A stretch of 64,000 bases of DNA, taken from contig CAYGRE010000011.1 in NCBI GenBank assembly GCA_964352215.1, positions 23,163-87,162 on the forward strand, given 5' to 3'. Numbering within the stretch: the first letter of the stretch is position 1; each line of letters begins with the position of its first letter. The notes below the pieces were generated by a model. That model was not told the DNA's origin and searched no databases. It saw nothing but the letters and a program-made list of their open reading frames with translations. Positions 53,989-62,557 of this stretch are shown piece by piece. A program made the translations under genes and the position numbers. The stretch comes from CAWUKT01 sp964352215 (lineage in GTDB: Bacteria; Bacteroidota; Bacteroidia; J057; JADKCL01).

Positions 53989-54351
53989 ATGGAAACATTA
54001 GACAAGGACGATATTTCCCAATTGCAGATTCGCTGGGCCCGCCTCATGGGAATCATGGAAATAAAGTTCGGGAAGCTGCCCAATCTGGAAGCTTTCTTGT
54101 TTCTGGTAGGATTGCGTGAATTGGGAGCAGGGCCTGAAGAGTTTACCAAAGAGCAAAAGGTGGATTTGATGCACATTGCACTTTGCCGGATACTGGCCCC
54201 TCAGGGCTATTATGAACTGAGCCACCTCGATCAGGATGGCTGGCCCCACTGGAATGAACTCAAGCCGCTCCCCTTCATTGATATATTTTCCCAGGAAATC
54301 TTCCTGAAATCCGTCCTGGTTGATTATTTTGCTGAAATCTACGACATCTGA
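53989..54351 (+). CDS. Conserved hypothetical protein
   Basis: 120 residues, soluble and helical, starting METLDKDDISQLQIRWARLMG. Other recognisable parts are FLFLVGLRELGAGPEEFTKEQK, a helix with DLMHIALCRILAP and a C-terminal acidic patch. I recognise the type as a small Bacteroidota protein often found near the cyclophilin genes but know no function. It lies 41 bp after mfd and 6 bp before the first cyclophilin gene, so is probably co-transcribed with the cyclophilins. A weak -7 box (TAATTTCG, 53977-53984) precedes it. Confidence 0.75.
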   Translation: METLDKDDISQLQIRWARLMGIMEIKFGKLPNLEAFLFLVGLRELGAGPEEFTKEQKVDLMHIALCRILAPQGYYELSHLDQDGWPHWNELKPLPFIDIFSQEIFLKSVLVDYFAEIYDI

Positions 54352-54357
54352 TCAGAT

Positions 54358-55125
54358 ATGAGACAACTCCCTTTAACATTGCTCCTCCTGCTTTTCCTTC
54401 CCGTCATGGCCATCGGCCAGACCAAAAAAGAGAAGAAAAAGAAGGTTAAGCCGGACGTGATCCTGACTACCCAATTTGGTGAAATGGGCATTGTCCTCTA
54501 CGAAGAGACGCCAGAACACCGGGCTAATTTCCTCAAACTGGCCAAGGAAGGCTTTTACGATGGAACTACCTTTCACAGGGTGATCAAGGACTTCATGATC
54601 CAGGGTGGTGATCCCTATTCCAGGGAGAGTGCCACCAAATCCCAAGCTGGTACGGGTGGTCCCGGATACACCCTCCCTGCGGAGATTGTCCCGGGAAAGA
54701 TTCACAGCAAAGGGATGCTGTCTGCGGCCAGGCAAGGAGACCAGGTCAATCCTGATCGCCGTTCTTCCGGGAGTCAGTTTTACATTGTTCAGGGCAGGAG
54801 CTTTTCTGAGCAGGAACTGAAACGTGCCGAGCAGCAGATCAGCATGGTGACCAAATCGGAATTTCACTATTCTGAAGAGCAGATCGAGATTTATAAGAAG
54901 CTTGGCGGATCTCCCTGGTTGGACCAGCAATACACCATTTTTGGTGAGGTAATCTATGGCATGGAGGTCATCGATATGATAGCGAATGTGGAAACCTTGC
55001 CAGGGGATCGTCCCAGCGAAGATGTGACCATTAAGATGGAATGCATCGCCAAGGTGAAAAAAGCGAAGAAGAACAAGAAGGAAAAGAAGGCGAAGAAGGA
55101 CAAGGAGAAAAAAGACAAGAACTAA
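54358..55125 (+). CDS. Secreted cyclophilin-type peptidyl-prolyl isomerase with Lys-rich tail
   Basis: 255 residues with a signal peptide (MRQLPLTLLLLLFLPVMAIGQ). The cyclophilin core has the catalytic FHRVIKDFMIQGGDP and GSQFYIVQGR, with the active-site Arg and Phe equivalents. The usual His of the pocket is replaced by Tyr (QQYTIFGEV), as is common in Bacteroidota. The last 30 residues are almost entirely Lys and Glu, suggesting a charged surface interaction. It folds periplasmic or outer-membrane clients. It ends within 1 nt of the next cyclophilin gene. Confidence 0.93.
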   Translation: MRQLPLTLLLLLFLPVMAIGQTKKEKKKKVKPDVILTTQFGEMGIVLYEETPEHRANFLKLAKEGFYDGTTFHRVIKDFMIQGGDPYSRESATKSQAGTGGPGYTLPAEIVPGKIHSKGMLSAARQGDQVNPDRRSSGSQFYIVQGRSFSEQELKRAEQQISMVTKSEFHYSEEQIEIYKKLGGSPWLDQQYTIFGEVIYGMEVIDMIANVETLPGDRPSEDVTIKMECIAKVKKAKKNKKEKKAKKDKEKKDKN

Positions 55126-55946
55126 TGAGAAACTTACTCTTCATTTTCGCACTTTTAAGCGTGGCAGTCCTCAGCGGCTGTTCGGGAGCACCTGACGGCG
55201 CAGATATCCTTATCAGCACCGACCAGGGAGACATTTATATCGACCTCTACGACGATACCCCCAAACACAAAGAGAACTTCCTTAGATTGGCAAGTGAAGG
55301 GTTCTACGATGGCACCACCTTCTTCAGGATCATGAAAGGATTTATGATCCAGGGTGGCGACCCAAATACCAAAGAGGATGCCGGTGGACGTCCGGGCTCA
55401 GGTGGCCCTGGCTATACCCTTGAAAAAGAAATGGTCCCCGGTCACTATCACAAACGGGGAGCCCTCGCTGCGGCCCGCATGCCTGACCAGGTCAATCCCC
55501 GCTGGGAGTCCAGCGGCTCACAATTCTATATTGTTCATGGCCGCAAGTGGGATGTCAACGAATTGGATGCCATCAGCGGTCAAATCCCGGCTATGATTGA
55601 AGCACATGTACGCTATGTGATGGAATCCACACCGAAGTACAATTGGGTCAGGTCGGTTGACCTGGCTGGTCTTTCCGTTTCAAATCCAGATTCATTTGCC
55701 CTGGTCGATGGACAGATCAAAGACGCCCTCAACAATATCCGCAGCCAGTATCCTACCTATGAGATGACACCTGAGATGCGTGAGGAATACAACCGCTATG
55801 GCGGTGCACCCATGCTGGATGGGATGTACACCGTTTTTGGCGAGGTGCTTCAGGGAATGGATGTGGTAGATAAAATTGTAGCCATGCCGGTACAAGGGGA
55901 ATTGGCCCTGGATCCAGTGCGTATGGAAGTCGAAGTGATCGACTAA
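55125..55946 (+). CDS. Cyclophilin-type peptidyl-prolyl isomerase lipoprotein
   Basis: 273 residues from the ATG at 55125, which shares one base with the previous stop (TAATG). The lipoprotein signal peptide ends SVAVLSGC (lipobox Cys about 19). The cyclophilin core has FFRIMKGFMIQGGDP and GSQFYIVHGR, again with Tyr in place of the pocket His (MYTVFGEV). An insert of about 60 residues (KWDVNELDAISGQ...RSVDLAGLSV) separates the last two strand blocks. A paralogue of the preceding gene, probably lipid-anchored while the other is soluble. Confidence 0.93.
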   Translation: MRNLLFIFALLSVAVLSGCSGAPDGADILISTDQGDIYIDLYDDTPKHKENFLRLASEGFYDGTTFFRIMKGFMIQGGDPNTKEDAGGRPGSGGPGYTLEKEMVPGHYHKRGALAAARMPDQVNPRWESSGSQFYIVHGRKWDVNELDAISGQIPAMIEAHVRYVMESTPKYNWVRSVDLAGLSVSNPDSFALVDGQIKDALNNIRSQYPTYEMTPEMREEYNRYGGAPMLDGMYTVFGEVLQGMDVVDKIVAMPVQGELALDPVRMEVEVID

Positions 55947-55967
55947 AGTACCTCAATAATACCCCCT

Positions 55968-57329
55968 ATGAATTCACTCTTGCACATTTTCTGGGATCCC
56001 AATCCCCTCATGCTCGAAGTTGGCATCGTAAAGGTGGCCTGGTACGGCATGATGTGGGCTTTCTCCTTCCTGATCGGCTACTATATGCTCTCTTACTTCT
56101 TTAAAAAAGAAGGGAGACCTGAAAAATGGATTGACAGCCTGGTCATGTACATGGTACCCGGTTCAGTGATCGGGGCCAGACTTGGGCACTGTTTCTTTTA
56201 TGAGTGGGAGTATTATTCCAGCAACCCGCTGGAAATCCTCTTCATCAACAAAGGCGGAATGGCCAGTCATGGTGGCGCCATCGGAATTATATTTGTCCTT
56301 TGGCTTTGGTCCCGGTTCGTTTCCAAGAAAAATATGCTTTGGGTACTGGACCGGATTGTGATTGCAGTTGCCCTTGCCGGGGTGCTGATCCGGTTCGGCA
56401 ACTTCGTCAACCAGGAAATTGTGGGCGCACCCAGTGATGGAAATATTGCCGTGGTCTTTCCCCGTTACGATCAAAACTCAGAGTTTCGTGCCCGCCCCCT
56501 CGACCAGGGGATCAAGGTAGAATTCAAGGCCGGGATGCAAAAGTCGAGTAGCCTGGCCTTGTACCGTAGCTATCAGGAGGGAGACCTGAACCTGGTGGAG
56601 AGTCCCTGGCAAGGTGCCAACAAAGATGGTGATCCCTGGATTGAGGTAAATGACCGGGCCGCAAAGGATACCTGCTGTGTAACCTATAGCCTGATGTACA
56701 ATCAGGTACTGGGGCAGGGCAGGGTAGAACCCGTCGACTCAAACGATACCCGGCAAGTCATCCTGGAACAAAATGTGAGCGCAGAATATGCCAAATTGGA
56801 AGGTAAATGGGACGGGGATTCCGTACGCCTGGTATTCACCTGGGGAGAGCCCAGCCTCGAAGGCAATTTCAATGTTTCTTTCCTCGAGAGTTACGATGGA
56901 AAGAACTGGAAGCGGCTGAAAAGTGCTGACCTCGCCAAAAGGGTACAGGGGGCTAAAATCACGGGGGCTTTCGCGCCGGATCCCAGCCGGGTAGCTACCT
57001 ACCGGGTTTCACTGCGGGAAACTTCTGACCTTCATTATATCGCCCGCCATCCGGCGCAGCTCTATGAAGCAAGTGCCTATCTGGTGATCTTCGTTTTCCT
57101 CTTGCTGCTCTACCTGAGGCAAAAGGGAAAGATACCACGTGGTCAACTCTTCGGATTGTTCCTGATCCTGGTTTTCGCAGCGCGGTTCTTCATCGAATTC
57201 GTCAAAGAGAATCAGGAGCCCTTTGAGGAAGACCTGATCCTCAATATGGGGCAATTGCTGAGTATCCCATTCGTATTGATGGGCCTGTTCTTTTTGCTTT
57301 ACTCCATTCGAAAGAAGATCATTGACTGA
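55968..57329 (+). CDS. lgt: Prolipoprotein diacylglyceryl transferase with a large inserted domain
   Basis: 453 residues against the usual 270-300. Lgt transfers diacylglyceryl to the lipobox Cys of prolipoproteins. The normal framework is clear: PGSVIGARLGHCFFYEW, KGGMASHGGAIGIIF, the phosphatidylglycerol-binding RFGNFVNQEIVGAPSDG, and RHPAQLYEASAYL. Between the last two, where other Lgt proteins have about 40 residues, lies a hydrophilic beta-rich segment of about 200 residues (about 155-355). It must be exposed outside the inner membrane. It follows two secreted cyclophilins in a likely operon. Confidence 0.93.
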   Translation: MNSLLHIFWDPNPLMLEVGIVKVAWYGMMWAFSFLIGYYMLSYFFKKEGRPEKWIDSLVMYMVPGSVIGARLGHCFFYEWEYYSSNPLEILFINKGGMASHGGAIGIIFVLWLWSRFVSKKNMLWVLDRIVIAVALAGVLIRFGNFVNQEIVGAPSDGNIAVVFPRYDQNSEFRARPLDQGIKVEFKAGMQKSSSLALYRSYQEGDLNLVESPWQGANKDGDPWIEVNDRAAKDTCCVTYSLMYNQVLGQGRVEPVDSNDTRQVILEQNVSAEYAKLEGKWDGDSVRLVFTWGEPSLEGNFNVSFLESYDGKNWKRLKSADLAKRVQGAKITGAFAPDPSRVATYRVSLRETSDLHYIARHPAQLYEASAYLVIFVFLLLLYLRQKGKIPRGQLFGLFLILVFAARFFIEFVKENQEPFEEDLILNMGQLLSIPFVLMGLFFLLYSIRKKIID

Positions 57330-57403
57330 TAGGAATCACCGAAAAAGGTCGTTCAGGCCTGTTTCCAGTCCTTGAAAATATTTCTAACTTGTGGATTGCG
57401 GCC

Positions 57404-59089
57404 ATGAGAAAACCCAAGAGCATTAACAAGGCCCTTCTCAAGCGAATCTTTCCGGCGGTGGTTCTCCTTTTCTGGATGAACAGCACCCCGGTTCTTCACG
57501 CCCAGGTCATTGATGAGAACAACCCTCAGGTGACCACCTTCGGGCAAGTAGGGGAAGACAGCCTCGACTTTCTCGCCCAGTCCTTTTATGCCGATGTATG
57601 GCAGGTTACCGAAGTGGGGGTCTGGTTGCAAAGAGAACAACTGGGCGGCCAGGTGAAATTCGCCCTGGTGGCGGATGACAACAATGCTCCGGACCTGAAT
57701 ACCAAACTCTATGAATCTTCGCTGATCGAACCCACCTCCCCAGGACAATATTTCTATTCCGATCCTTTTGTGAATCTGTTGCGGCCCGGTACCAAATACT
57801 GGATCGTCATTGATGGTTATCAGAATTTATTCAGCGATGGCTACAGTTCCGCCGGAGTTTCCAGTCAACTGACCGATACCGGAGAAGGCTTGTGGTTTTC
57901 AGACGATGGTGGCGCAAGTTGGGACTCGGTACCCGGAATTCCCCTGGCCATCTATGTCGAAGGTGACACTTGTATATTCAATGCCCAGATTACACCGGAA
58001 ATTCCCCTCGTATGCCCCAACAATCCGGTTAGTTTTGGGGCTGACTTTGGCTATTCCTCTTATTTGTGGTCCACTGGAGAGACAAATCAGGAAATTACGG
58101 TGACAACCTCAGGCAATTATTCAGTAACCGTGGTCGACAACGATTTCTGCGTCGGAATCGGATTCGTAGAGGTTATCCCGGATGTGCAACCCATCGTCAA
58201 CCTTCAGGATGTTACCGACCTCTGTGAAGGCGCGTCCACCTTCTTGTCCGTAGCCCCTTTTTACAGCCAATACATTTGGTCCAACGGCGGCACGAGTAGC
58301 TTTATAGAAGTCTCTGAGCCTGGTCTTTATTCCGTAGTGGCATTCTCCGCGGGAGGGTGCTCCGGGAGCGATACCTCACTGGTGGTCGAAATCCCCTCTC
58401 CGGTAATCGACCTGGGGGAAGATACCCTGCTCTGTCAGGGACAAGTGGTACAATTTGATCCGGGCCCCGACTTTGACAGTTACGATTGGTCTACCGGATC
58501 CATCACCCGCTCCATATTTGTGGACTACGATGCTGAGATCTATGTGACGGTGGTGGACACCAATGGCTGTTCAGCCAGTTCAGACACCATCAGTGTGATG
58601 GTATTTCCAATTCCTGACACCCCTTCCATCAGCCTGGACCTGGGAGATTTGGTCTCGACCTTCAGCTTTTCTTACCAATGGTACCGGAACGGTGAGTTGG
58701 TGGAGGGGGCTGTTAATCAGGTCTACGAAAGTCCTGATTCCGGCTTTTACTTTGTGGAAACCAGCAACGCATTTGGCTGCTCCTCCCTATCGGACACGGT
58801 TTTTCTGGACATAGAACCACCGGGTAATTTTATTCCAAGTGGTTTCTCTCCCAATGGGGACGGCGTCAATGATATCTTTCACGTCGAAGCGATCGAAAGA
58901 TTCCCAGGGAACTCACTGACCGTATTCAATCGGTGGGGAGAAGAGGTGTTCCGGAAAGATGGTTATCAGAATGACTGGGGGGGGACAGGTAAGAATGGGA
59001 GGCAGTTGCCAGATGGGAATTATTTTTATATCCTTGACCTTGGGGATGGAAGTGCGCCCCGAAGGGGAAATGTATTGATTAATCGATGA
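57404..59089 (+). CDS. Secreted multi-Ig-like protein with T9SS type B (gliding-motility C-terminal) domain
   Basis: 561 residues from the ATG at 57404 (MRKPKSINKALLKRIFPAVV), giving a signal peptide ending PVLHAQ. A TTG at 57389 is a weaker start. An N-terminal beta-sandwich of about 170 residues is followed by at least four short Ig-like repeats of the type SYLWSTGETNQEITV. The C-terminus is the CHU/type B sorting domain (FIPSGFSPNGDGVNDIFHVE, LTVFNRWGEEVF, LPDGNYFYIL). Probably a surface adhesin. The stop overlaps the PorP gene by 4 nt, and such proteins usually need the neighbouring PorP-like protein for surface attachment. Confidence 0.9.
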   Translation: MRKPKSINKALLKRIFPAVVLLFWMNSTPVLHAQVIDENNPQVTTFGQVGEDSLDFLAQSFYADVWQVTEVGVWLQREQLGGQVKFALVADDNNAPDLNTKLYESSLIEPTSPGQYFYSDPFVNLLRPGTKYWIVIDGYQNLFSDGYSSAGVSSQLTDTGEGLWFSDDGGASWDSVPGIPLAIYVEGDTCIFNAQITPEIPLVCPNNPVSFGADFGYSSYLWSTGETNQEITVTTSGNYSVTVVDNDFCVGIGFVEVIPDVQPIVNLQDVTDLCEGASTFLSVAPFYSQYIWSNGGTSSFIEVSEPGLYSVVAFSAGGCSGSDTSLVVEIPSPVIDLGEDTLLCQGQVVQFDPGPDFDSYDWSTGSITRSIFVDYDAEIYVTVVDTNGCSASSDTISVMVFPIPDTPSISLDLGDLVSTFSFSYQWYRNGELVEGAVNQVYESPDSGFYFVETSNAFGCSSLSDTVFLDIEPPGNFIPSGFSPNGDGVNDIFHVEAIERFPGNSLTVFNRWGEEVFRKDGYQNDWGGTGKNGRQLPDGNYFYILDLGDGSAPRRGNVLINR

Positions 59090-60003
59090 AGAATTGGCTC
59101 ATAATAGGCGTGTTGTTGTTGGTCTTTCTGCAAGGAGAGGCCCAGCAAGATCCTATGTTCAGCCAGTACATGTTCAATAAGTTGGTCCTGAACCCTGCTT
59201 ATGCAGGTAGCAGGGAGCAATTGTCCGCCTCTCTGATCTATCGCCAGCAATGGGCGGGTTGGGAAGGAGCACCGCGCACCCAGTCCTTCGGCATTCACAC
59301 CCCGACCGCAGATCTTCGGCATGGCTTCGGCCTTCATTTCTACAATGATCGGGTCGGCTTTACGAACAACTTCCTGGGCAGCTTTTCTTACGCCTACCGT
59401 ATCCCGATCAAGAAAGGCCACCTGTCTCTGGGGATGACCGCAGGGATCAACCACTATTGGGTTCGGCTGAGCGAGGTCGAGACCTGGCAACAGGGAGATG
59501 TTTCCTTTGCCGATGGAGGTGACTTCACCAAGATATTGTTCAATACGGGGCCCGGTATTTTCTACTCGGCAGAGCGTTGGTACCTGGGAGCCAGCATCCC
59601 CAATATTGTTCCCAATCGCTTGTACGATCCCTATTATGAACAGTTGGTTGCTGAGAAAAGCCGGCATATATACGCGATGGGGGGAGTGGTTTTGAAGATG
59701 GGCCCCTGGCTCCAGTTTCGCCCTTCCTTTCTGATGAAGTATACAGCTGGAATTCCACCGTTGTGGGACTTGTCGGCTGCTTTCTTGATCAAGGAGCGAA
59801 TATGGGTGGGAGGTTCTTACCGGCCCAACAATGCCTTGGTTGGCATGATGGAACTGTACCTCAGCCCAAATTTGAGACTTGGCTATGCGTATGATTATGT
59901 AACTTCAAGTCTGAGCAATTATACGAGTGGGTCCCATGAATTCAGTCTTGGCATTGACTTCGGATTCCAGAAGACGCAAATGGTATCACCCAAATTGTTT
60001 TGA
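59086..60003 (+). CDS. PorP/SprF family type IX secretion membrane protein
   Basis: 305 residues, outer-membrane beta-barrel. A signal peptide (MKNWLIIGVLLLVFLQGEAQ) is followed by the family signature QQDPMFSQYMFNKLVLNPAYAGSREQ. A series of amphipathic strands ends in SHEFSLGIDFGF. SprF-like proteins are paired with type B CTD substrates and are needed for their secretion or attachment. The gene overlaps the type B substrate gene by 4 nt and precedes the OmpA-like gene by 4 bp. Confidence 0.93.
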   Translation: MKNWLIIGVLLLVFLQGEAQQDPMFSQYMFNKLVLNPAYAGSREQLSASLIYRQQWAGWEGAPRTQSFGIHTPTADLRHGFGLHFYNDRVGFTNNFLGSFSYAYRIPIKKGHLSLGMTAGINHYWVRLSEVETWQQGDVSFADGGDFTKILFNTGPGIFYSAERWYLGASIPNIVPNRLYDPYYEQLVAEKSRHIYAMGGVVLKMGPWLQFRPSFLMKYTAGIPPLWDLSAAFLIKERIWVGGSYRPNNALVGMMELYLSPNLRLGYAYDYVTSSLSNYTSGSHEFSLGIDFGFQKTQMVSPKLF

Positions 60004-60007
60004 AACC

Positions 60008-62557
60008 ATGAAGAATATCCTTTCGGTTCGCTGTTTGCTTCTGGTGCTTGTGCTTCCGCTGCTGATGGTACAGGGTATGATGGCCCAGTCCGGCAACCGC
60101 CGGGCAGACATCTACTATGCCGACGGTGCTTATGAAGATGCGATCCGTTCCTACAAGGCCTATCTGAGGAACAAGGATGACTTTCAGGCCCGTTTGCGAC
60201 TGGCCCGTTCCTACCGGGAAACGGGACAATCCGACCTGGCCGTTCAGGAATATTCTCTGGTGGTCATGGATTCCGCCAGCCTACCGGTCCATAAATTCGA
60301 GTTGGCCAAATTGCTGAAGGACATGGGCAAGTACGACCAGGCAAAGGCCTGGTTTGATACCTATGCGGCTGAGTCCGCCGATCCGAGCCTGGGCCGGAAA
60401 TGGGCTGCCTCATGCGCCCTTGCCTCCCAGTTAAGGAAAGACAGCCTGGGCTACCGGATCATCGAGTACCCGGCCCTCAATACCCGCTATTCCGAGATCA
60501 GCCCGGTGATGTACAAGGCGGGCATCGCCTTTTCCTCCAACCGCAGGCGGGGCTTTTTCTTCAGATTTCTCAATGGCTACCGCAAAGGCGCATTTTATGA
60601 TATCTATTATGCTCCCAAAGGCAATGATGGACGCTTAAGAAAGGGGAGCTATGTTCACAGCCGGATCAATACCCGCTTTCACGATGGACCGACCATCTTT
60701 GATGCCTCTGAAAACATTGCCTTTGTGACCCGATCGAATACCCGTGAGATTGGCGGACGTCGGGATGCAGCCGGGTTTAACCGGGTCAGCATATTCATGC
60801 TGGAGAACCGCCTGGACAAATGGCGGGACCCCCAGCCACTTCCCTTTAGCAGCAGTGAGTACAATATCGCTCATCCGACCCTTTCTGAAAATGGGAAGGT
60901 TTTGTACTTCAGCTCCGATATGCCGGGTGGCTATGGCGGCACCGACATCTGGGTATCTTACTTCAAAGACGACAAATGGTCCCGCCCTCAAAATCTGGGG
61001 CAGGAAGTAAATACGGAGGCCAATGAGGGATATCCTTTTCTGGTCTCAGATAGCCTGCTCTACTTCTCATCCGACCGTGCAGAAGGATTTGGTGGGAAAG
61101 ATATCTTCTACGCCAGGATGAAAGAAGAGCACTGGGATCACGTGCGCAATGCCGGTTACCCCCTGAATACCGAATCCGATGACTTCGGTTACCATACAGA
61201 GAAGGGATCGCCCTATGGGTACTTCGTCAGCAACCGCGAAGGTGGGAAGGGAGACGATGACATCTATGGATTCAGGCGCTACAAAGCCCTTGAAGGAACC
61301 GTGGTGGATTCCCGTTCCGGCCAACCGCTTCCAGGGGTGACGGTTCAGATCATGGACATCAACAGCAAGCCGCATTTCTACAGCACCGACGCAGCCGGAA
61401 ATTTCACCCACTTCATGCGGGCTGGCGATATGGTCAAACTGGATGCCTCCCTTGAGGATTACCATACCCAAAAGTCACGCATCAGCCTGGAAGACGTAGG
61501 AGAGGATGAGAACAAATATGTGATGGTTCCGCTCGACCGCATCCGTCGCTTCATGTTGGAGGGAGTGGTCAAGGAAGCAGAGACGGGCAACCCGATGGAG
61601 GATGTCATTGTCCAGGTCCTTGGTCACAGCCGGGATGAAATGAGCACTGATGGCCAGGGAGCCTTTGAAAAGGAATTGCAACCCGGTCAGGAGTATACCG
61701 TGATCTTTGCCAAGGAGGGATTCATCCCACGGATTGTCGATCTGAGCACAGAGGGAGAACCCGATGCGCGAAAGTATCTGGTAGACCCGGAAATGAGAAA
61801 AGGACCATTTATCCTGCTGGAAGGGATCGTTACCGATCAGGACAAGGGGCTGATCCTGCCACAAGCCAATATCCACATCGTAGAGGCAAACACCCAGGAA
61901 GAGATTCAAGCCTTTCAGTCCAGGAAAGACGGTAGGTTTTGGGAGATACTGGACCATCAAGGGAGTTTCTCCATCATCGCGACCCTTTCCGATTACCTGA
62001 CCGCCAGGTTTGACATCTTCCCGGACAGCTCGCGGGGAGATACGCTGAGAGCCAATCTAAAGTTGATCCCACTTGAGTTGGACAAGATTGTAAAAATAGT
62101 CTTCTATGATTATGACCGCTCCGACATCCGCATACTGGGAATGCGGGATTTGAATGAAATAGCTTATTTTCTGATGGACAATCCTGAGATCAGTGTGGTT
62201 TTAAGTGCGCATACGGATGCCAGAGGAAGCCAGACCTACAACAAAGCACTTTCTGAAAAGAGAGGAAACGCAGCGGTACGTTACCTGATCTCCCGGGGGA
62301 TAGCCCCCAACCGGATCAGCGCCACTGGATTTGGCGAAGAGGTATTGGTCAACGATTGTGGGGATGGGGTCAGCTGCAGTGAAGTACAGCACCAGCAAAA
62401 CCGCCGAACCGAAGTGAAGATCGTTGCCATCGACGACCAGATTCAAGAAGAGAAGGACAAGCGAAATGTAGTCCGGGAAGAGGAAGATGACAGTATCTCT
62501 ACCGAGTCTTATGAAGAGGGAGAGTTCAAATACAAAGAGGAGATCAGGCAGCGATGA
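60008..62557 (+). CDS. PorE-like T9SS protein: TPR, PD40 propeller, CarboxypepD-reg and OmpA domains
   Basis: 849 residues from the ATG at 60008. The frame is open back to 59927 inside porP. A signal peptide (MKNILSVRCLLLVLVLPLLM...) precedes TPR repeats at about 25-130 (ADIYYADGAYEDAIRSYKAYL). A WD40-like PD40 propeller spans about 160-430 (DGPTIFDASENIAF, LSENGKVLYFSSDMPGGYGG, SDSLLYFSSDRAEGFGGKDIFYA). Carboxypeptidase-regulatory-like beta domains lie at about 435-680. The OmpA peptidoglycan-binding domain at about 700-815 has ISVVLSAHTDARGSQTYNKALSEKRGNAAVRYL and GFGEEVLVNDC. This layout links outer-membrane T9SS parts to peptidoglycan. Gene order type B substrate-PorP-PorE-like forms a self-contained export module. 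Confidence 0.9.
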   Translation: MKNILSVRCLLLVLVLPLLMVQGMMAQSGNRRADIYYADGAYEDAIRSYKAYLRNKDDFQARLRLARSYRETGQSDLAVQEYSLVVMDSASLPVHKFELAKLLKDMGKYDQAKAWFDTYAAESADPSLGRKWAASCALASQLRKDSLGYRIIEYPALNTRYSEISPVMYKAGIAFSSNRRRGFFFRFLNGYRKGAFYDIYYAPKGNDGRLRKGSYVHSRINTRFHDGPTIFDASENIAFVTRSNTREIGGRRDAAGFNRVSIFMLENRLDKWRDPQPLPFSSSEYNIAHPTLSENGKVLYFSSDMPGGYGGTDIWVSYFKDDKWSRPQNLGQEVNTEANEGYPFLVSDSLLYFSSDRAEGFGGKDIFYARMKEEHWDHVRNAGYPLNTESDDFGYHTEKGSPYGYFVSNREGGKGDDDIYGFRRYKALEGTVVDSRSGQPLPGVTVQIMDINSKPHFYSTDAAGNFTHFMRAGDMVKLDASLEDYHTQKSRISLEDVGEDENKYVMVPLDRIRRFMLEGVVKEAETGNPMEDVIVQVLGHSRDEMSTDGQGAFEKELQPGQEYTVIFAKEGFIPRIVDLSTEGEPDARKYLVDPEMRKGPFILLEGIVTDQDKGLILPQANIHIVEANTQEEIQAFQSRKDGRFWEILDHQGSFSIIATLSDYLTARFDIFPDSSRGDTLRANLKLIPLELDKIVKIVFYDYDRSDIRILGMRDLNEIAYFLMDNPEISVVLSAHTDARGSQTYNKALSEKRGNAAVRYLISRGIAPNRISATGFGEEVLVNDCGDGVSCSEVQHQQNRRTEVKIVAIDDQIQEEKDKRNVVREEEDDSISTESYEEGEFKYKEEIRQR

